From Fremontodendron californicum (lineage: Eukaryota > Streptophyta > Magnoliopsida > Malvales > Malvaceae): DNA of 64,000 bases. The notes below the pieces were generated by a model that was given only the letters and a program-made list of their open reading frames with translations, did no database searches and was not told where the DNA came from. Location: contig JAULJL010000047.1 in NCBI GenBank assembly GCA_030761205.1, positions 4,336,543 to 4,400,542 of the forward strand, read 5' to 3'. Shown here piece by piece: positions 38,214 through 47,250 of the stretch (position 1 is its first letter; each line of letters starts with the position of its first letter). A program made the translations under genes and the position numbers.

Positions 38214-39697
38214 TGATAACTCGTATAATTATATAGTTTTTAGTTATGTTTTATTATTGTTTTGTGTCAAATACGAGTTATTATTGTTTAGTCTAATTGT
38301 GTTTATGATCTTTTATATTTTTATGTAATTTGGTGTTTTTCACAAGTTTCTTTGAGTGATTTCAGATTACTAGAATTAAGGGCAAATCCAGTTCAGTTCC
38401 AGTTCCGACACATTTTGCCATATCAGCTATATCTCGAGTTTCACTGAAGCAATAAGGCTGAACTTTGTATCCCTGCAAAGCTAAGAGGCATATCTATCTT
38501 TTTCATGTTTTACACTTCTTGAAACGGAGTCGTTTTCCCTAGCGAAATCGACCATCAAGTTGGCTGATGTGCAATGACGTCTGTTCTGCACCGTTTTGGT
38601 ATTTTGACCATATCTCCCGATCCACGTGCGCAAATGATCTGATTCCAACGGCTATGGATCCGTAACTGATAGGGGTATATTTCTCTAGAAGACCATTTTA
38701 TCAGATCGAGCCTCCAACATTGACAAAATCGACCATCAAGCTGGCTGATCAGAATTGTCATACAATATGACGAAAATTGTTAGAAAAATGCACCCACCTA
38801 TTATACCTACCTTTGAAATTTGTAAAGCTTGTCTCTTGTCATTTAGCCCTCCAAAATGTGTATAAATAGAGGGCCTTGGATGAGTATTGGGATACATTGA
38901 TACATTGGTAGGATAGCCATTGTAATAAAATTCTCTAAGTTTTCTTTTTCTTTCCTTTCTCTAGTTTTCTTTTTCTTCTTACATTTCTTTTCATTTTATT
39001 CATATCTAGTATGTGTTTCTAATCATATTGTTGAGGTGATGAGGTGAAGCTCTTGGTAAATGCTAAGGTTAGTCTCTTAAACATGAGCTAAAATGAATCA
39101 TCATTTATAAGCACTAGCATAGATAATATTTTCTTTTGGTTTAAAATCATACTTGCAAAGTAGAGATCTTGATTCATTATTGACAATGAAAATGGCACAG
39201 TAAATGCTTGGTTTCATAACCTTGATTTGTTGTAGACATACACCTTGGCATAAGGAATGCTTGGACTCTTTTTATGAGTTTTGAGGACACCAAATGAACA
39301 TAATATCATATGCTATGGACGTTGGACAATTTGGACTGAATTGCTAAACCTTCCGATTGGAACCTCCCTTATGTGTGGATTTCAATTGTGTAATAAAACA
39401 AGATTAATTTTAGCATAACACCAAGAGTGGATTCTCTAACCTCAACATCCTTTCTTATTGTTTTTTATATTTTGTTTAATTTCTTTTATGTTATTTTATT
39501 TATTTTGTTCTCTAATATCTTGTTTATTTTGTTTTGTTGTTGATTCCCTAATATCTTGTTTACTTTCTTTTTCTTATATATTTATAAACTTATACTTACT
39601 AATACGCTTCCCTGTGGTTCGACCTCGGACACCCGAGAATTTATTACTTGAACATAACCTGCACTTGGGTTTACAACTCTTAATTGAGTTTCCATCA
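38214..39697 (+). repeat. 5' LTR of C1 (family C)
   Basis: Begins TGATAACTCG and ends GTTTCCATCA. A 23-bp direct repeat (starting AATCGACCATCAAG, one mismatch) lies at 38546-38568 and 38727-38749, upstream of the TATA box. AATAAA is at 38934-38939, so R is probably short. A minus-strand frame at 38555-38761 is repeated only because LTRs repeat; I do not call it a gene. Confidence 0.9.
38861..38868 (+). promoter_or_regulatory. TATA box of the C LTR
   Basis: TATAAATA, about 650 bases into the LTR and 65 bases before AATAAA. The same box is at 49345 in the 3' LTR, 61361 in C2 and 52657 in D. Confidence 0.65.
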
Positions 39698-39703
39698 AGT
39701 TTT

Positions 39704-39721
39704 TGGCGCCGTTGCCGGGGA
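39704..39721 (+). other. Primer-binding site of C1, tRNA-Asp
   Basis: TGGCGCCGTTGCCGGGGA, identical to the A1 site and fully complementary to the tRNA-Asp 3' end. Confidence 0.9.
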
Positions 39722-39765
39722 AGCAATACTAAGTATATAAGTTTATAAGTATATTTATTTTTATT

Positions 39766-39821
39766 GGCTGGTTATACCGCCTAATTTAGTATATTTATTT
39801 TGTTTGGCTGGTTATACCGCC
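39766..39821 (+). repeat. Two copies of a leader near-palindrome
   Basis: GGCTGGTTATACCGCC at 39766-39781 and 39806-39821. The unit can pair GGC-GGT with ACC-GCC around TAT. C2 has three copies and D four. Confidence 0.75.
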
Positions 39822-39909
39822 TAATTTGTATATTAACTTTGTTTTATGCTTGTTTGGCGACGTGATTTTAGATCTCGTCGTTTAGTTAGATTTTATTGTG
39901 AAACTTTTT

Positions 39910-39918
39910 CAGGTAATC
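39910..39918 (+). promoter_or_regulatory. Possible 5' splice site in the leader
   Basis: CAG followed by GTAATC just upstream of the gag ATG at 39939. Splicing from here to the acceptors at 45388 or 46272 would remove gag-pol and put either accessory gene first. Inferred from consensus only. Confidence 0.35.
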
Positions 39919-39938
39919 TTTCTAATACAACTCCTACC

Positions 39939-42900
39939 ATGGCTGACAATGAAAGTGTTCATGCTGAAGATGAGAACAGACAAGTACGCACCATGCGTGA
40001 CTACTTGCAACCAACTCGAAGCTCATCACCCTCTTGTTTTATTTTTCCTCTCAATGCAAACAACTTTCGTTTTAAACCAGGTATGATAGCTTTGCTTCCA
40101 AATTTCTATGGGTTGGAATCGGAAAGTGCTTACTCGTTTCTAAAAGACTTCGAAGATGTATGTGTCACCTTTAATGACCAACAATGTACAAATGAAATTG
40201 TCATGCTAAAATTATTTCCTTTTTCTTTAAAAGATAAAGCAAAAATTTGGCTTCATAATTTAAAACCAAGGTCAATTGGCACATGGCAAGAATTACAAAC
40301 TGAGTTTCTAAAGAAATTTTTCCCAGCACATAAAACTACTGCTTTGAAAAGACAGATTCAAAATTTCAATCAAAATCAAAATGAAGCATTTTTTCAGTGC
40401 TGGGATCGTTTTAAAGATTTGTTAAGTTCTTGTCCACATCATGGTTTTGAAAAATGGCGTCTTATTAGTTTCTTTTATGAAAGTTTAACTCCCGAAACTA
40501 AACAATTTGTTGAAACAATGTGTAACGGTGAGTTTCTAGAAAAAGAACCTGAAGAAGCCTTTGACTACTTAGACCATTTGGCAGATAACTCTCAAGCCTG
40601 GCACACAGATAATTCCTCTGAAAGTTCCAATAGATCTAATGTTGTTTCTAACAGAGGAAAATATCATTTTAGTCAAGAAGATGAGATAAAAGCTAAAGTA
40701 GCTAATTTGGCTAGAAAGATTGAAGCCATGGAACTTAGAGAAGTAAAAGAAGTCAAAACGGTTAAAAATGAAGAAAGTTGTGGAATTTGTGAAATCATGG
40801 GACACCCCACTTCTGAATGTCCAAACATTCCCATTCTTAAAGAAGCGTTGCATGATCAAGTAAATTCCATAAACACATTTAAAAAGCCTTTTCCTTCTCC
40901 TTACTCTGAAACGTATAACCCTGAATGGAGAAATCATCCCAACTTCAGTTGGCGGAATAATAATCATGTTCAGGTACCACAATCTCAAAAGCCGGGCAAC
41001 ACTTTTTCCTATCAACCTTCACGTGTACAAACCTTGGAAGAAACATTGCAAGCATTCATGCAAACACAAGCAAATGTGAATAGCCGGACTTCACAGGACA
41101 TCAATGAGATCAAAAACACCTTGTCCACATTGACAGCTTCATTACGCACTCAAGAAAAAGGTAAGTTTCCTGCTCAACCTCAGCCTAACCCTTCTACTCA
41201 ATGTCTTGTTTCTTGCTCCAATGAAACTCAACAGGAAAATGCCAGTTCTATCACAACTCTTCGAAGTGGAAAGGCAATTGACAAAAAGATTCCATCAAAA
41301 GACCAAGATCCTCTTTCCCCTCCGAAAAGTAATGGTAAGGATGATGGTAAGTCTGAACTTCTTGAAAATTTGGACAAAGAAAAAGGTATGCATCCTGCTC
41401 CTTTTCCTCAAAGGTTGCAAACAATAAAGAATTTGAATCAAAATGCAGAAATTTATGAACTTTTCAAACAAGTTAAGATTAACATTCCTTTATTGGATGC
41501 AATCAAACAAGTTCCATCTTATGCTAAATTTTTGAAGGACATGTGCACAGTTAAAAGGAAACATAATGTACAAAAGAAAGCATTTTTGACGGAAAGTGTG
41601 AGCTCAATCATTCAGCACCTTACTCCACCAAAATTCAAAGATCCTGGATGTCCAACAATCTCATGCATCATTGGAAACACTAGAATAGAACGTGCATTGC
41701 TTGATCTTGGTGCTAGTGTTAATCTTTTGCCTTTTTCTGTTTATCAACAGTTAGGTTTAGGTGAACTCAAGGAAACACCTGTTACACTTCAACTAGCTGA
41801 TCGTTCTGTAAAAATTCCTCGAGGGATAGTTGAAGATGTTTTGGTTCAAATTGATAATTTTTACTTCCCTGTTGATTTTATTGTTTTGGACACACATCCT
41901 GTTTCAAATCCAAATGTTCAAATTCCTGTTATATTAGGCCGTCCAATTCTTGCAACTTCTAATGCTCTGATAAATTGCAGGAATGGTATGTTGAACATTT
42001 CTTTTGGAAATATGACTTTAGAATTAAATGTGTTCAACATTTGCAAGCAACCTGGTGATAATTCAGAAGTACATGAAGTGGATTTCATTGAAGAACTTGT
42101 TCATGAACATCTCACCACTACCACATTCCATGATCCTTTAGAAGCTTATTTAATTGAATATGAGTTTGATAATGCTTCAGAAATTTCACACACTGATTCT
42201 TTGTTAAAATCTTTTCAGGATAAGCATTGTTGGAAACAAAAGTTTGAGGAACTACCATCACTTACAAATGTCACTGTACCATCAACTATTGAACCACCCA
42301 AGCTGGAGTTAAAACCATTGCCATCCGAGCTAAAATATTCCTTTTTGGGTGAGAGTGAAACTTTTCCAGTCATAATTTCTTCACATCTTGATGAACTACA
42401 AGAAGGTAAGTTGTTACAACTTTTGAAGATGCACAAAAATGCATTAGGATGGACCTTAGCTGACATAAAGGGAATAAGCCCATTAATCTGCACACATAAT
42501 ATTTATTTAGAGGAAAATGCTAAACCCTCTAGACAAATGCAACGAAGGCTTAATCCTAATATGAAAGAAGTAGTGAGAAATGAAGTCATTAAACTTCTAG
42601 ATAATGGAATCATTTATCCTATCTCTGATAGCAAATGGGTAAGTCCTACTCAAGTCGTACCTAAGAAATCTGGAGTTACTGTAGTTAAAAATGAAAACAA
42701 TGAATTAATTCCAGCTAGGACTGTTACTGGTTGGCGCATGTGCATTGACTATAAGAAACTTAACTCAGTGACGAGGAAAGATCATTTCCCTTTGCCTTTC
42801 ATGGATCAAATCTTAGAAAGAGTTGCAGGACATGAGTTTTATTGTTTTCTAGATGGATATTCTGGGTATAATCAAATTGCCATTGCACTTGAGGACCAAG

Positions 42901-45206
42901 AGAAAACCACTTTTACATGTCCTTTTGGTACTTTTGCATATCGTAGAATGCCATTTGGATTATGTAACGCCCCTGCCACATTTCAAAGATGCATGCTTAG
43001 CATTTTTAGTGACATGATTGAACGTAATCTTGAGATTTTCATGGATGATTTTTCTGTTTCTGGTGATTCATTTGATGATTGCTTAGCCAATTTGAAAAAT
43101 GTATTGATTAGGTGTGAAGAAAAAAATCTTGTTCTTAATTGGGAAAAATGTCATTTCATGGTCACTAAAGGTATTGTACTAGGTCACATTGTTTCTGCAA
43201 AAGGGATTGAGGTAGACAAGTCAAAACTTGAATTGATTGCTAATCTACCCACACCAAAGACAGTAAAGGACATTAGGTCATTCTTGGGACATGCAGGTTT
43301 TTATAGAAGATTCATAAAAGATTTTAGCACGATATCTAAACCTCTATGTAATCTTTTAATGAAAGACACTGCATTTGAATGGACTAAAGATTGTGAAGAT
43401 GCTTTTGAAAAACTCAAAAATATGCTCACTACTGCTCCTATTATGAGATCTCCTGATTGGTCTTTACCATTTGAAATAATGTGTGATGCTAGTGACTATG
43501 CTGTTGGTGCTGTGTTAGGACAAAGGAAAGATAATAAACCACATGTAATTTACTATGCAAGTAAAACTTTAAATAGAGCCCAAATGAATTATTCCACTAC
43601 AGAAAAGGAATTACTTGCAGTTGTTTTTGCATTGGATAAATTCAGATCTTACCTTGTTGGATCATCAATTGTTGTCTTTAGTGATCATGCAGCTTTAAAA
43701 TATCTTCTCTCTAAGAAGGATGCAAAACCTAGGTTGCTGAGGTGGATCCTTTTGCTGCAAGAATTTGACATCACCATTCGAGATAAAAAAGGAGTAGAAA
43801 ATGTGGTGGCTGATCATTTATCAAGACTTGTTTGTGATGAATCTTTTGGAACCTCACCAATAAATGATACTTTTCCTGATGAACAACTTCTAATTGTCTC
43901 CACGACACCTTGGTTTGCTGACATTGCTAATTTTCTTGCTACAGGAAAAATTCCTTCTCAATGGAGCACACAAGATAAAAGGAAGTTTCTGAATGAGGTA
44001 AAGAAGTTCTATTGGGATGACCCTTACTTGTTCAAATATTGTCCTGATCAGATTTTTCGAAGATGCATTCCCGACAATGAGGTAAGTAGTGTAATTAAGT
44101 TTTGTCATTCCGAGGCATGTGGTGGTCATTTTTCATCAAAGAAAACTGCTGCAAAAATTTTACAGTGTGGATTTTACTGGCCAACTTTGTTCAAAGATGC
44201 ACATAATTTTTGCAAGTCATGTGAAAGTTGTCAAAAATTAGGTTCCATTTCGAAAAGAAACATGATGCCTTTGAACCCAATTCTTGTAATTGAAATTTTT
44301 GACTGTTGGGGTATTGATTTCATGGGACCATTTCCACCATCTTTTGGTTTCTTATACATTTTAGTTGCAATAGATTATGTTTCAAAGTGGATAGAGGCAA
44401 TTCCATGTCGAAATAATGATCACAAAACAGTGATTAAATTTTTAAAAGAAAATATTTTGAGTCGATTTGGAATTCCTCGATCTATCATAAGCGATGGGGG
44501 AACACATTTTTGCAACAAGGTTTTTGAAACATTAATGAAGAAATATGCCATTACACACAAAGTTGCAACCCCTTATCACCCGCAGACAAATGGACAGGTA
44601 GAATTAGCAAATAGGGAGATTAAACAAATTTTGGAAAAGACAGTTAATCCAAATCGCAAAGATTGGTCTCTTAGACTTAACGATGCATTATGGGCCTATC
44701 GAACAGCTTTTAAAACAGCATTGGGCATGTCTCCTTATAGGCTAGTTTATGGAAAACCTTGTCATTTACCTGTGGAACTTGAGCATAAAGCATATTGGGC
44801 CATTAAAATGTTCAACTCAAACCTTGATGACGCTTCTAATTTACGAAAATTACAAATAAATGAACTTGAGGAACTCAGAAATGATGCATATGAGAATTCT
44901 AAAATTCATAAAGAAAGAACTAAAGCCTTTCATGACAAGTTAATTTCAAGAAAAATATTTGATGTTGGGCAAAAAGTTCTACTTTATAATTCTAGACTTC
45001 ACATATTTCCTGGTAAGTTGAGATCAAGATGGACTGGCCCATTTGTGGTTAAGCATGTGTATCATTATGGAGCAGTTGACATTGAGAATCCTCAAAATGG
45101 TAACGTATTCAAGGTAAATGGACAAAGACTCAAACTCTTTTTGGAAAATCATGTTACTCAAGAAGAGGTTGTTTTTCTTTCTGATCCTTGTTTTGAAAAT
45201 AACTAG
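39939..45206 (+). CDS. Gag-Pol polyprotein of C1 (Athila-like)
   Basis: One open frame of 1755 residues from the ATG in ACCATGGCT; the frame also extends up to an ATG at 39846, which I think is leader. Order: gag domain (about 55-210), CCHC zinc knuckle (C281, C284, H289, C294), aspartic protease (D589 in DLGAS), reverse transcriptase (FMDD, D1036 and D1037), RNase H (D1183), integrase HHCC (from about 1390), core D1460, D1519 and E1555 (DD35E), then a C-terminal module with RWTGPF. It makes the particle proteins and enzymes that copy and insert the element. No frame break, unlike family A. It is the only complete reverse transcriptase/integrase source in the window and could act for B1 and D, which share its primer-binding site. 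Confidence 0.92.
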   Translation: MADNESVHAEDENRQVRTMRDYLQPTRSSSPSCFIFPLNANNFRFKPGMIALLPNFYGLESESAYSFLKDFEDVCVTFNDQQCTNEIVMLKLFPFSLKDKAKIWLHNLKPRSIGTWQELQTEFLKKFFPAHKTTALKRQIQNFNQNQNEAFFQCWDRFKDLLSSCPHHGFEKWRLISFFYESLTPETKQFVETMCNGEFLEKEPEEAFDYLDHLADNSQAWHTDNSSESSNRSNVVSNRGKYHFSQEDEIKAKVANLARKIEAMELREVKEVKTVKNEESCGICEIMGHPTSECPNIPILKEALHDQVNSINTFKKPFPSPYSETYNPEWRNHPNFSWRNNNHVQVPQSQKPGNTFSYQPSRVQTLEETLQAFMQTQANVNSRTSQDINEIKNTLSTLTASLRTQEKGKFPAQPQPNPSTQCLVSCSNETQQENASSITTLRSGKAIDKKIPSKDQDPLSPPKSNGKDDGKSELLENLDKEKGMHPAPFPQRLQTIKNLNQNAEIYELFKQVKINIPLLDAIKQVPSYAKFLKDMCTVKRKHNVQKKAFLTESVSSIIQHLTPPKFKDPGCPTISCIIGNTRIERALLDLGASVNLLPFSVYQQLGLGELKETPVTLQLADRSVKIPRGIVEDVLVQIDNFYFPVDFIVLDTHPVSNPNVQIPVILGRPILATSNALINCRNGMLNISFGNMTLELNVFNICKQPGDNSEVHEVDFIEELVHEHLTTTTFHDPLEAYLIEYEFDNASEISHTDSLLKSFQDKHCWKQKFEELPSLTNVTVPSTIEPPKLELKPLPSELKYSFLGESETFPVIISSHLDELQEGKLLQLLKMHKNALGWTLADIKGISPLICTHNIYLEENAKPSRQMQRRLNPNMKEVVRNEVIKLLDNGIIYPISDSKWVSPTQVVPKKSGVTVVKNENNELIPARTVTGWRMCIDYKKLNSVTRKDHFPLPFMDQILERVAGHEFYCFLDGYSGYNQIAIALEDQEKTTFTCPFGTFAYRRMPFGLCNAPATFQRCMLSIFSDMIERNLEIFMDDFSVSGDSFDDCLANLKNVLIRCEEKNLVLNWEKCHFMVTKGIVLGHIVSAKGIEVDKSKLELIANLPTPKTVKDIRSFLGHAGFYRRFIKDFSTISKPLCNLLMKDTAFEWTKDCEDAFEKLKNMLTTAPIMRSPDWSLPFEIMCDASDYAVGAVLGQRKDNKPHVIYYASKTLNRAQMNYSTTEKELLAVVFALDKFRSYLVGSSIVVFSDHAALKYLLSKKDAKPRLLRWILLLQEFDITIRDKKGVENVVADHLSRLVCDESFGTSPINDTFPDEQLLIVSTTPWFADIANFLATGKIPSQWSTQDKRKFLNEVKKFYWDDPYLFKYCPDQIFRRCIPDNEVSSVIKFCHSEACGGHFSSKKTAAKILQCGFYWPTLFKDAHNFCKSCESCQKLGSISKRNMMPLNPILVIEIFDCWGIDFMGPFPPSFGFLYILVAIDYVSKWIEAIPCRNNDHKTVIKFLKENILSRFGIPRSIISDGGTHFCNKVFETLMKKYAITHKVATPYHPQTNGQVELANREIKQILEKTVNPNRKDWSLRLNDALWAYRTAFKTALGMSPYRLVYGKPCHLPVELEHKAYWAIKMFNSNLDDASNLRKLQINELEELRNDAYENSKIHKERTKAFHDKLISRKIFDVGQKVLLYNSRLHIFPGKLRSRWTGPFVVKHVYHYGAVDIENPQNGNVFKVNGQRLKLFLENHVTQEEVVFLSDPCFENN

Positions 45207-45389
45207 ATGTAAATATAATTTTTACTAATCTTCAAAAAAAAAAAAAAAAAAAAAAATTCATTTTTTTCCCGGTTAAATGGCGGATAACGGTACTCCGTGA
45301 TTATTTAAGTCGGTTCCATCAGCTACCCACAAAACTGATATTGTATATAAATTTCTCTTTCATTTTATTTTATTTCATTTTTTTTCAGG
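45207..45389 (+). promoter_or_regulatory. Gap between pol and ORF2 with splice acceptor
   Basis: Contains a run of 24 A (45234-45257) absent from D and, just before ORF2, a long pyrimidine tract ending CAG at 45386-45388, one base before the ATG. The tract and CAG are kept in D (55511-55513). This looks like a 3' splice site for a subgenomic RNA. Confidence 0.5.
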
Positions 45390-45926
45390 ATGGATGATAT
45401 TCTCAAAAGATTGCAGAAACGATTTCCTCCTTTTCCTCGGAATATTTTACTGAAGCTTTACCAAGTTCGATTAGAAAGATTAAGAATGCTTATGAACAAA
45501 GGGATTCCTGAAGACATACGTTGGATAATTGAAGCCAAGGTACGTGAAGATGAATATCTTCCTGTTTTGCATTTACCAGGTACAGGTAGAAGCACTTATG
45601 CAAAGAAGCGACGAGCAAAGCGCATGAGTTCAAATTGCCACAAGTGTGCACGATGGACGTGTAACGGTAAATGTCGTTCTATTGGGATTCCGTCCTCTAA
45701 TCGAGATGATAAAATTGAATTCATTAAGGATGGACTGAGTAAGGAGAATTTGGGTAATATCCAACTTTCTCTTGAGACGCATCCTAGTGGAGACGTACAA
45801 AGAGAAATTCTTGATTTATGGCCGCAATTCCAAAGGGAATGGCAACATCTTGGGAATCTGATGTTAAAAGACCCTGTTTGCCAGCTTGTAAGAAAACTGG
45901 ATGGGAAGCATATCCTCGACTCATAG
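45390..45926 (+). CDS. ORF2: basic cysteine-rich protein resembling viral nucleic-acid-binding proteins
   Basis: 178 residues, no introns. The N-terminal half is helical-looking and basic. Then comes GTGRSTYAKKRRAKR (64-78), with an arginine/lysine patch like a nuclear signal. A cysteine cluster follows: C83-x2-C86-x4-C91-x3-C95. The combination G-x-G-R-S-x-x-A, basic patch and Cys cluster resembles the cysteine-rich nucleic-acid-binding proteins of carlaviruses and relatives (Pfam Viral_NABP), some of which suppress RNA silencing. The C-terminal 80 residues are acidic/polar and I do not recognise them. The start is fixed by the conserved acceptor one base upstream. It lies between pol and LOG, the env position. 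The D copy differs by six residues, all in the first 85. Function is inferred and alternatives remain open. Confidence 0.7.
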   Translation: MDDILKRLQKRFPPFPRNILLKLYQVRLERLRMLMNKGIPEDIRWIIEAKVREDEYLPVLHLPGTGRSTYAKKRRAKRMSSNCHKCARWTCNGKCRSIGIPSSNRDDKIEFIKDGLSKENLGNIQLSLETHPSGDVQREILDLWPQFQREWQHLGNLMLKDPVCQLVRKLDGKHILDS

Positions 45927-46294
45927 AAGGCGTTTAAGCCGTTTCTGGACGTAAAACCAGAGGAAGATGTGAGCCACAATCACAACTACAATAAATGACT
46001 TCTCAGCTTTTGGTTTGATTTGCAATAACTTTATTTCAGTTTAATTTACGTGTTGTTCGATTTGTGTAATTATTCTCGTTTTTTTTTGCATTGGTCTTTT
46101 ACGATTGATTTTTCTTCTCTTTTTGATTTTCTTCCTGAAATCACGCAAAAATCTTTTGTTAGGTTAACATTTTCTTCTGACAGGTCAAATACACTTTCGG
46201 CGACATTATTACTCTTGTCTGATTCACTACTCAGTCCTCTATATATTACACCATGTACTCATTCTCTTTCAGGCACTCGAAAAAGAAAAAAAAA
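45927..46294 (+). promoter_or_regulatory. Gap between ORF2 and LOG with splice acceptor
   Basis: T-rich; ends in a pyrimidine tract and CAG at 46270-46272, then an A-rich stretch before the LOG ATG. The A-run length differs from D by two bases, so the upstream frame is not conserved and the ATG at 46295 is the likely start. A strong donor-like AAG-GTACGT lies inside ORF2 at 45537-45545, also conserved in D. Confidence 0.45.
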
Positions 46295-46942
46295 ATGGAA
46301 AGCACTTCGTCCCAGCGCATTAAAAAAATTTGTGTCTTTGGAGGTGCTTATCCAGGGAAAAATAACATATTCGCTGATGAAGCCATAAGAGTTGGAGTAA
46401 TACTTGCCCAACAAAAGATCCACTTGATTTATGGAGGCGGTAGTACGGGTTTAATGGGAGCAGTCGCTACAGCAGCACACGCCGGAGGAAGTCCAGTTCT
46501 AGGAATCGTGCCAAAACTATTCACAGATTTTTGTGGACCTACCGTGGGTAAGGAAATACAAGTCTGGAGTATCCCTGAACGGATAACAATCATGTACCAT
46601 TCTGCCGATGCATTCATTGCCTTACCAGGAGGTCTGGGTACATTGGAAGAAATAGCTTGCGTGGCTTCTTGGTCATCTTTGGTCACAAATAAGAAACCCA
46701 TTGGTTTGCTTAATATTAATGGTTATTTTAGTAATTTACTTTCATATTTAGATAATGCTGTGGATAATGGATTCATGTTTTCAGAGGCAAGGAGAACCAT
46801 AATTTCTGCTACAACCATTGAAGATTTACTCAAAAAGCTACAAGCTTATGAGTGTTTATCTGCTACGGTTGTTTCGCAAACGCTCGGAAAAAGAAAAAGA
46901 GATATGGACGAGCAAGGAGTGGATTGCACTTTGTCTTTGTGA
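46295..46942 (+). CDS. LOG-like: LOG-like cytokinin riboside 5'-monophosphate phosphoribohydrolase carried by C1
   Basis: 215 residues, the usual length for plant LOG proteins, in one exon although plant LOG genes normally have several introns. LOG enzymes release active cytokinin bases from nucleotide precursors in the cytosol and nucleus. Seen here: a Rossmann-type start KKICVFGGAYPGK (10-22), GGGSTGLMG (47-55), and the signature PGGLGTLEE (111-119) with E119. R96 matches the catalytic arginine, but the lysine that normally follows it is isoleucine, and the usual FCGSS is FGGAY. The C-terminal tail is basic then acidic (GKRKRDMDEQ). Against the D copy I count five synonymous and five amino-acid-changing base differences (four residues), all in frame. 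Most likely a cDNA captured by the element; enzyme activity is uncertain. Confidence 0.88.
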   Translation: MESTSSQRIKKICVFGGAYPGKNNIFADEAIRVGVILAQQKIHLIYGGGSTGLMGAVATAAHAGGSPVLGIVPKLFTDFCGPTVGKEIQVWSIPERITIMYHSADAFIALPGGLGTLEEIACVASWSSLVTNKKPIGLLNINGYFSNLLSYLDNAVDNGFMFSEARRTIISATTIEDLLKKLQAYECLSATVVSQTLGKRKRDMDEQGVDCTLSL

Positions 46943-47034
46943 CATTATCTAACATTTTGCTTGTTGTGTCTCAGTTATAATAAGTGGTTAGCAACCTCTG
47001 CAGGTAATATCTCCTAAATTCTACCTTTAAAATT

Positions 47035-47054
47035 TGACATTGGGGACAATGTCA
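47035..47054 (+). other. Conserved stem-loop, covarying form
   Basis: TGACATTGGGGACAATGTCA: an 8-bp stem with loop GGGA. Compared with families A and B, the second base pair is G-C instead of T-A, so both strands changed together. G-rich GTAGGGGGTAAGGG follows, as in the other copies. Confidence 0.65.
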
Positions 47055-47215
47055 TATTTTAGTAGGGGGTAAGGGACATATTTTGCTAAAAAAAAAAAAA
47101 AAAAAAATTTGTTGTGTTTTAAGACATTTAGAAGTATTCATTCTGAACAAGGTCTGAGTAAGGGAGACTTGAGACATACCTTGTCAGTTTGATTTAATCT
47201 TCTTCTTCAAAAAAA

Positions 47216-47250
<35 letters not shown>

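Noticed and set aside
38555..38761. Minus-strand 68-residue frame repeated at 49039-49245 and 61055-61261
   Set aside because: It recurs only because it lies in family C LTRs; it has no recognisable motif and sits over the promoter region.
39846..39938. Upstream ATG as the gag start in C1
   Set aside because: The ATG at 39939 has a better context and matches the usual start region of Athila gag; the upstream part includes the donor-like site and is probably leader.
40569..41015. Minus-strand 148-residue frame, repeated at 63133-63579
   Set aside because: It is the antisense shadow of gag in C1 and C2.
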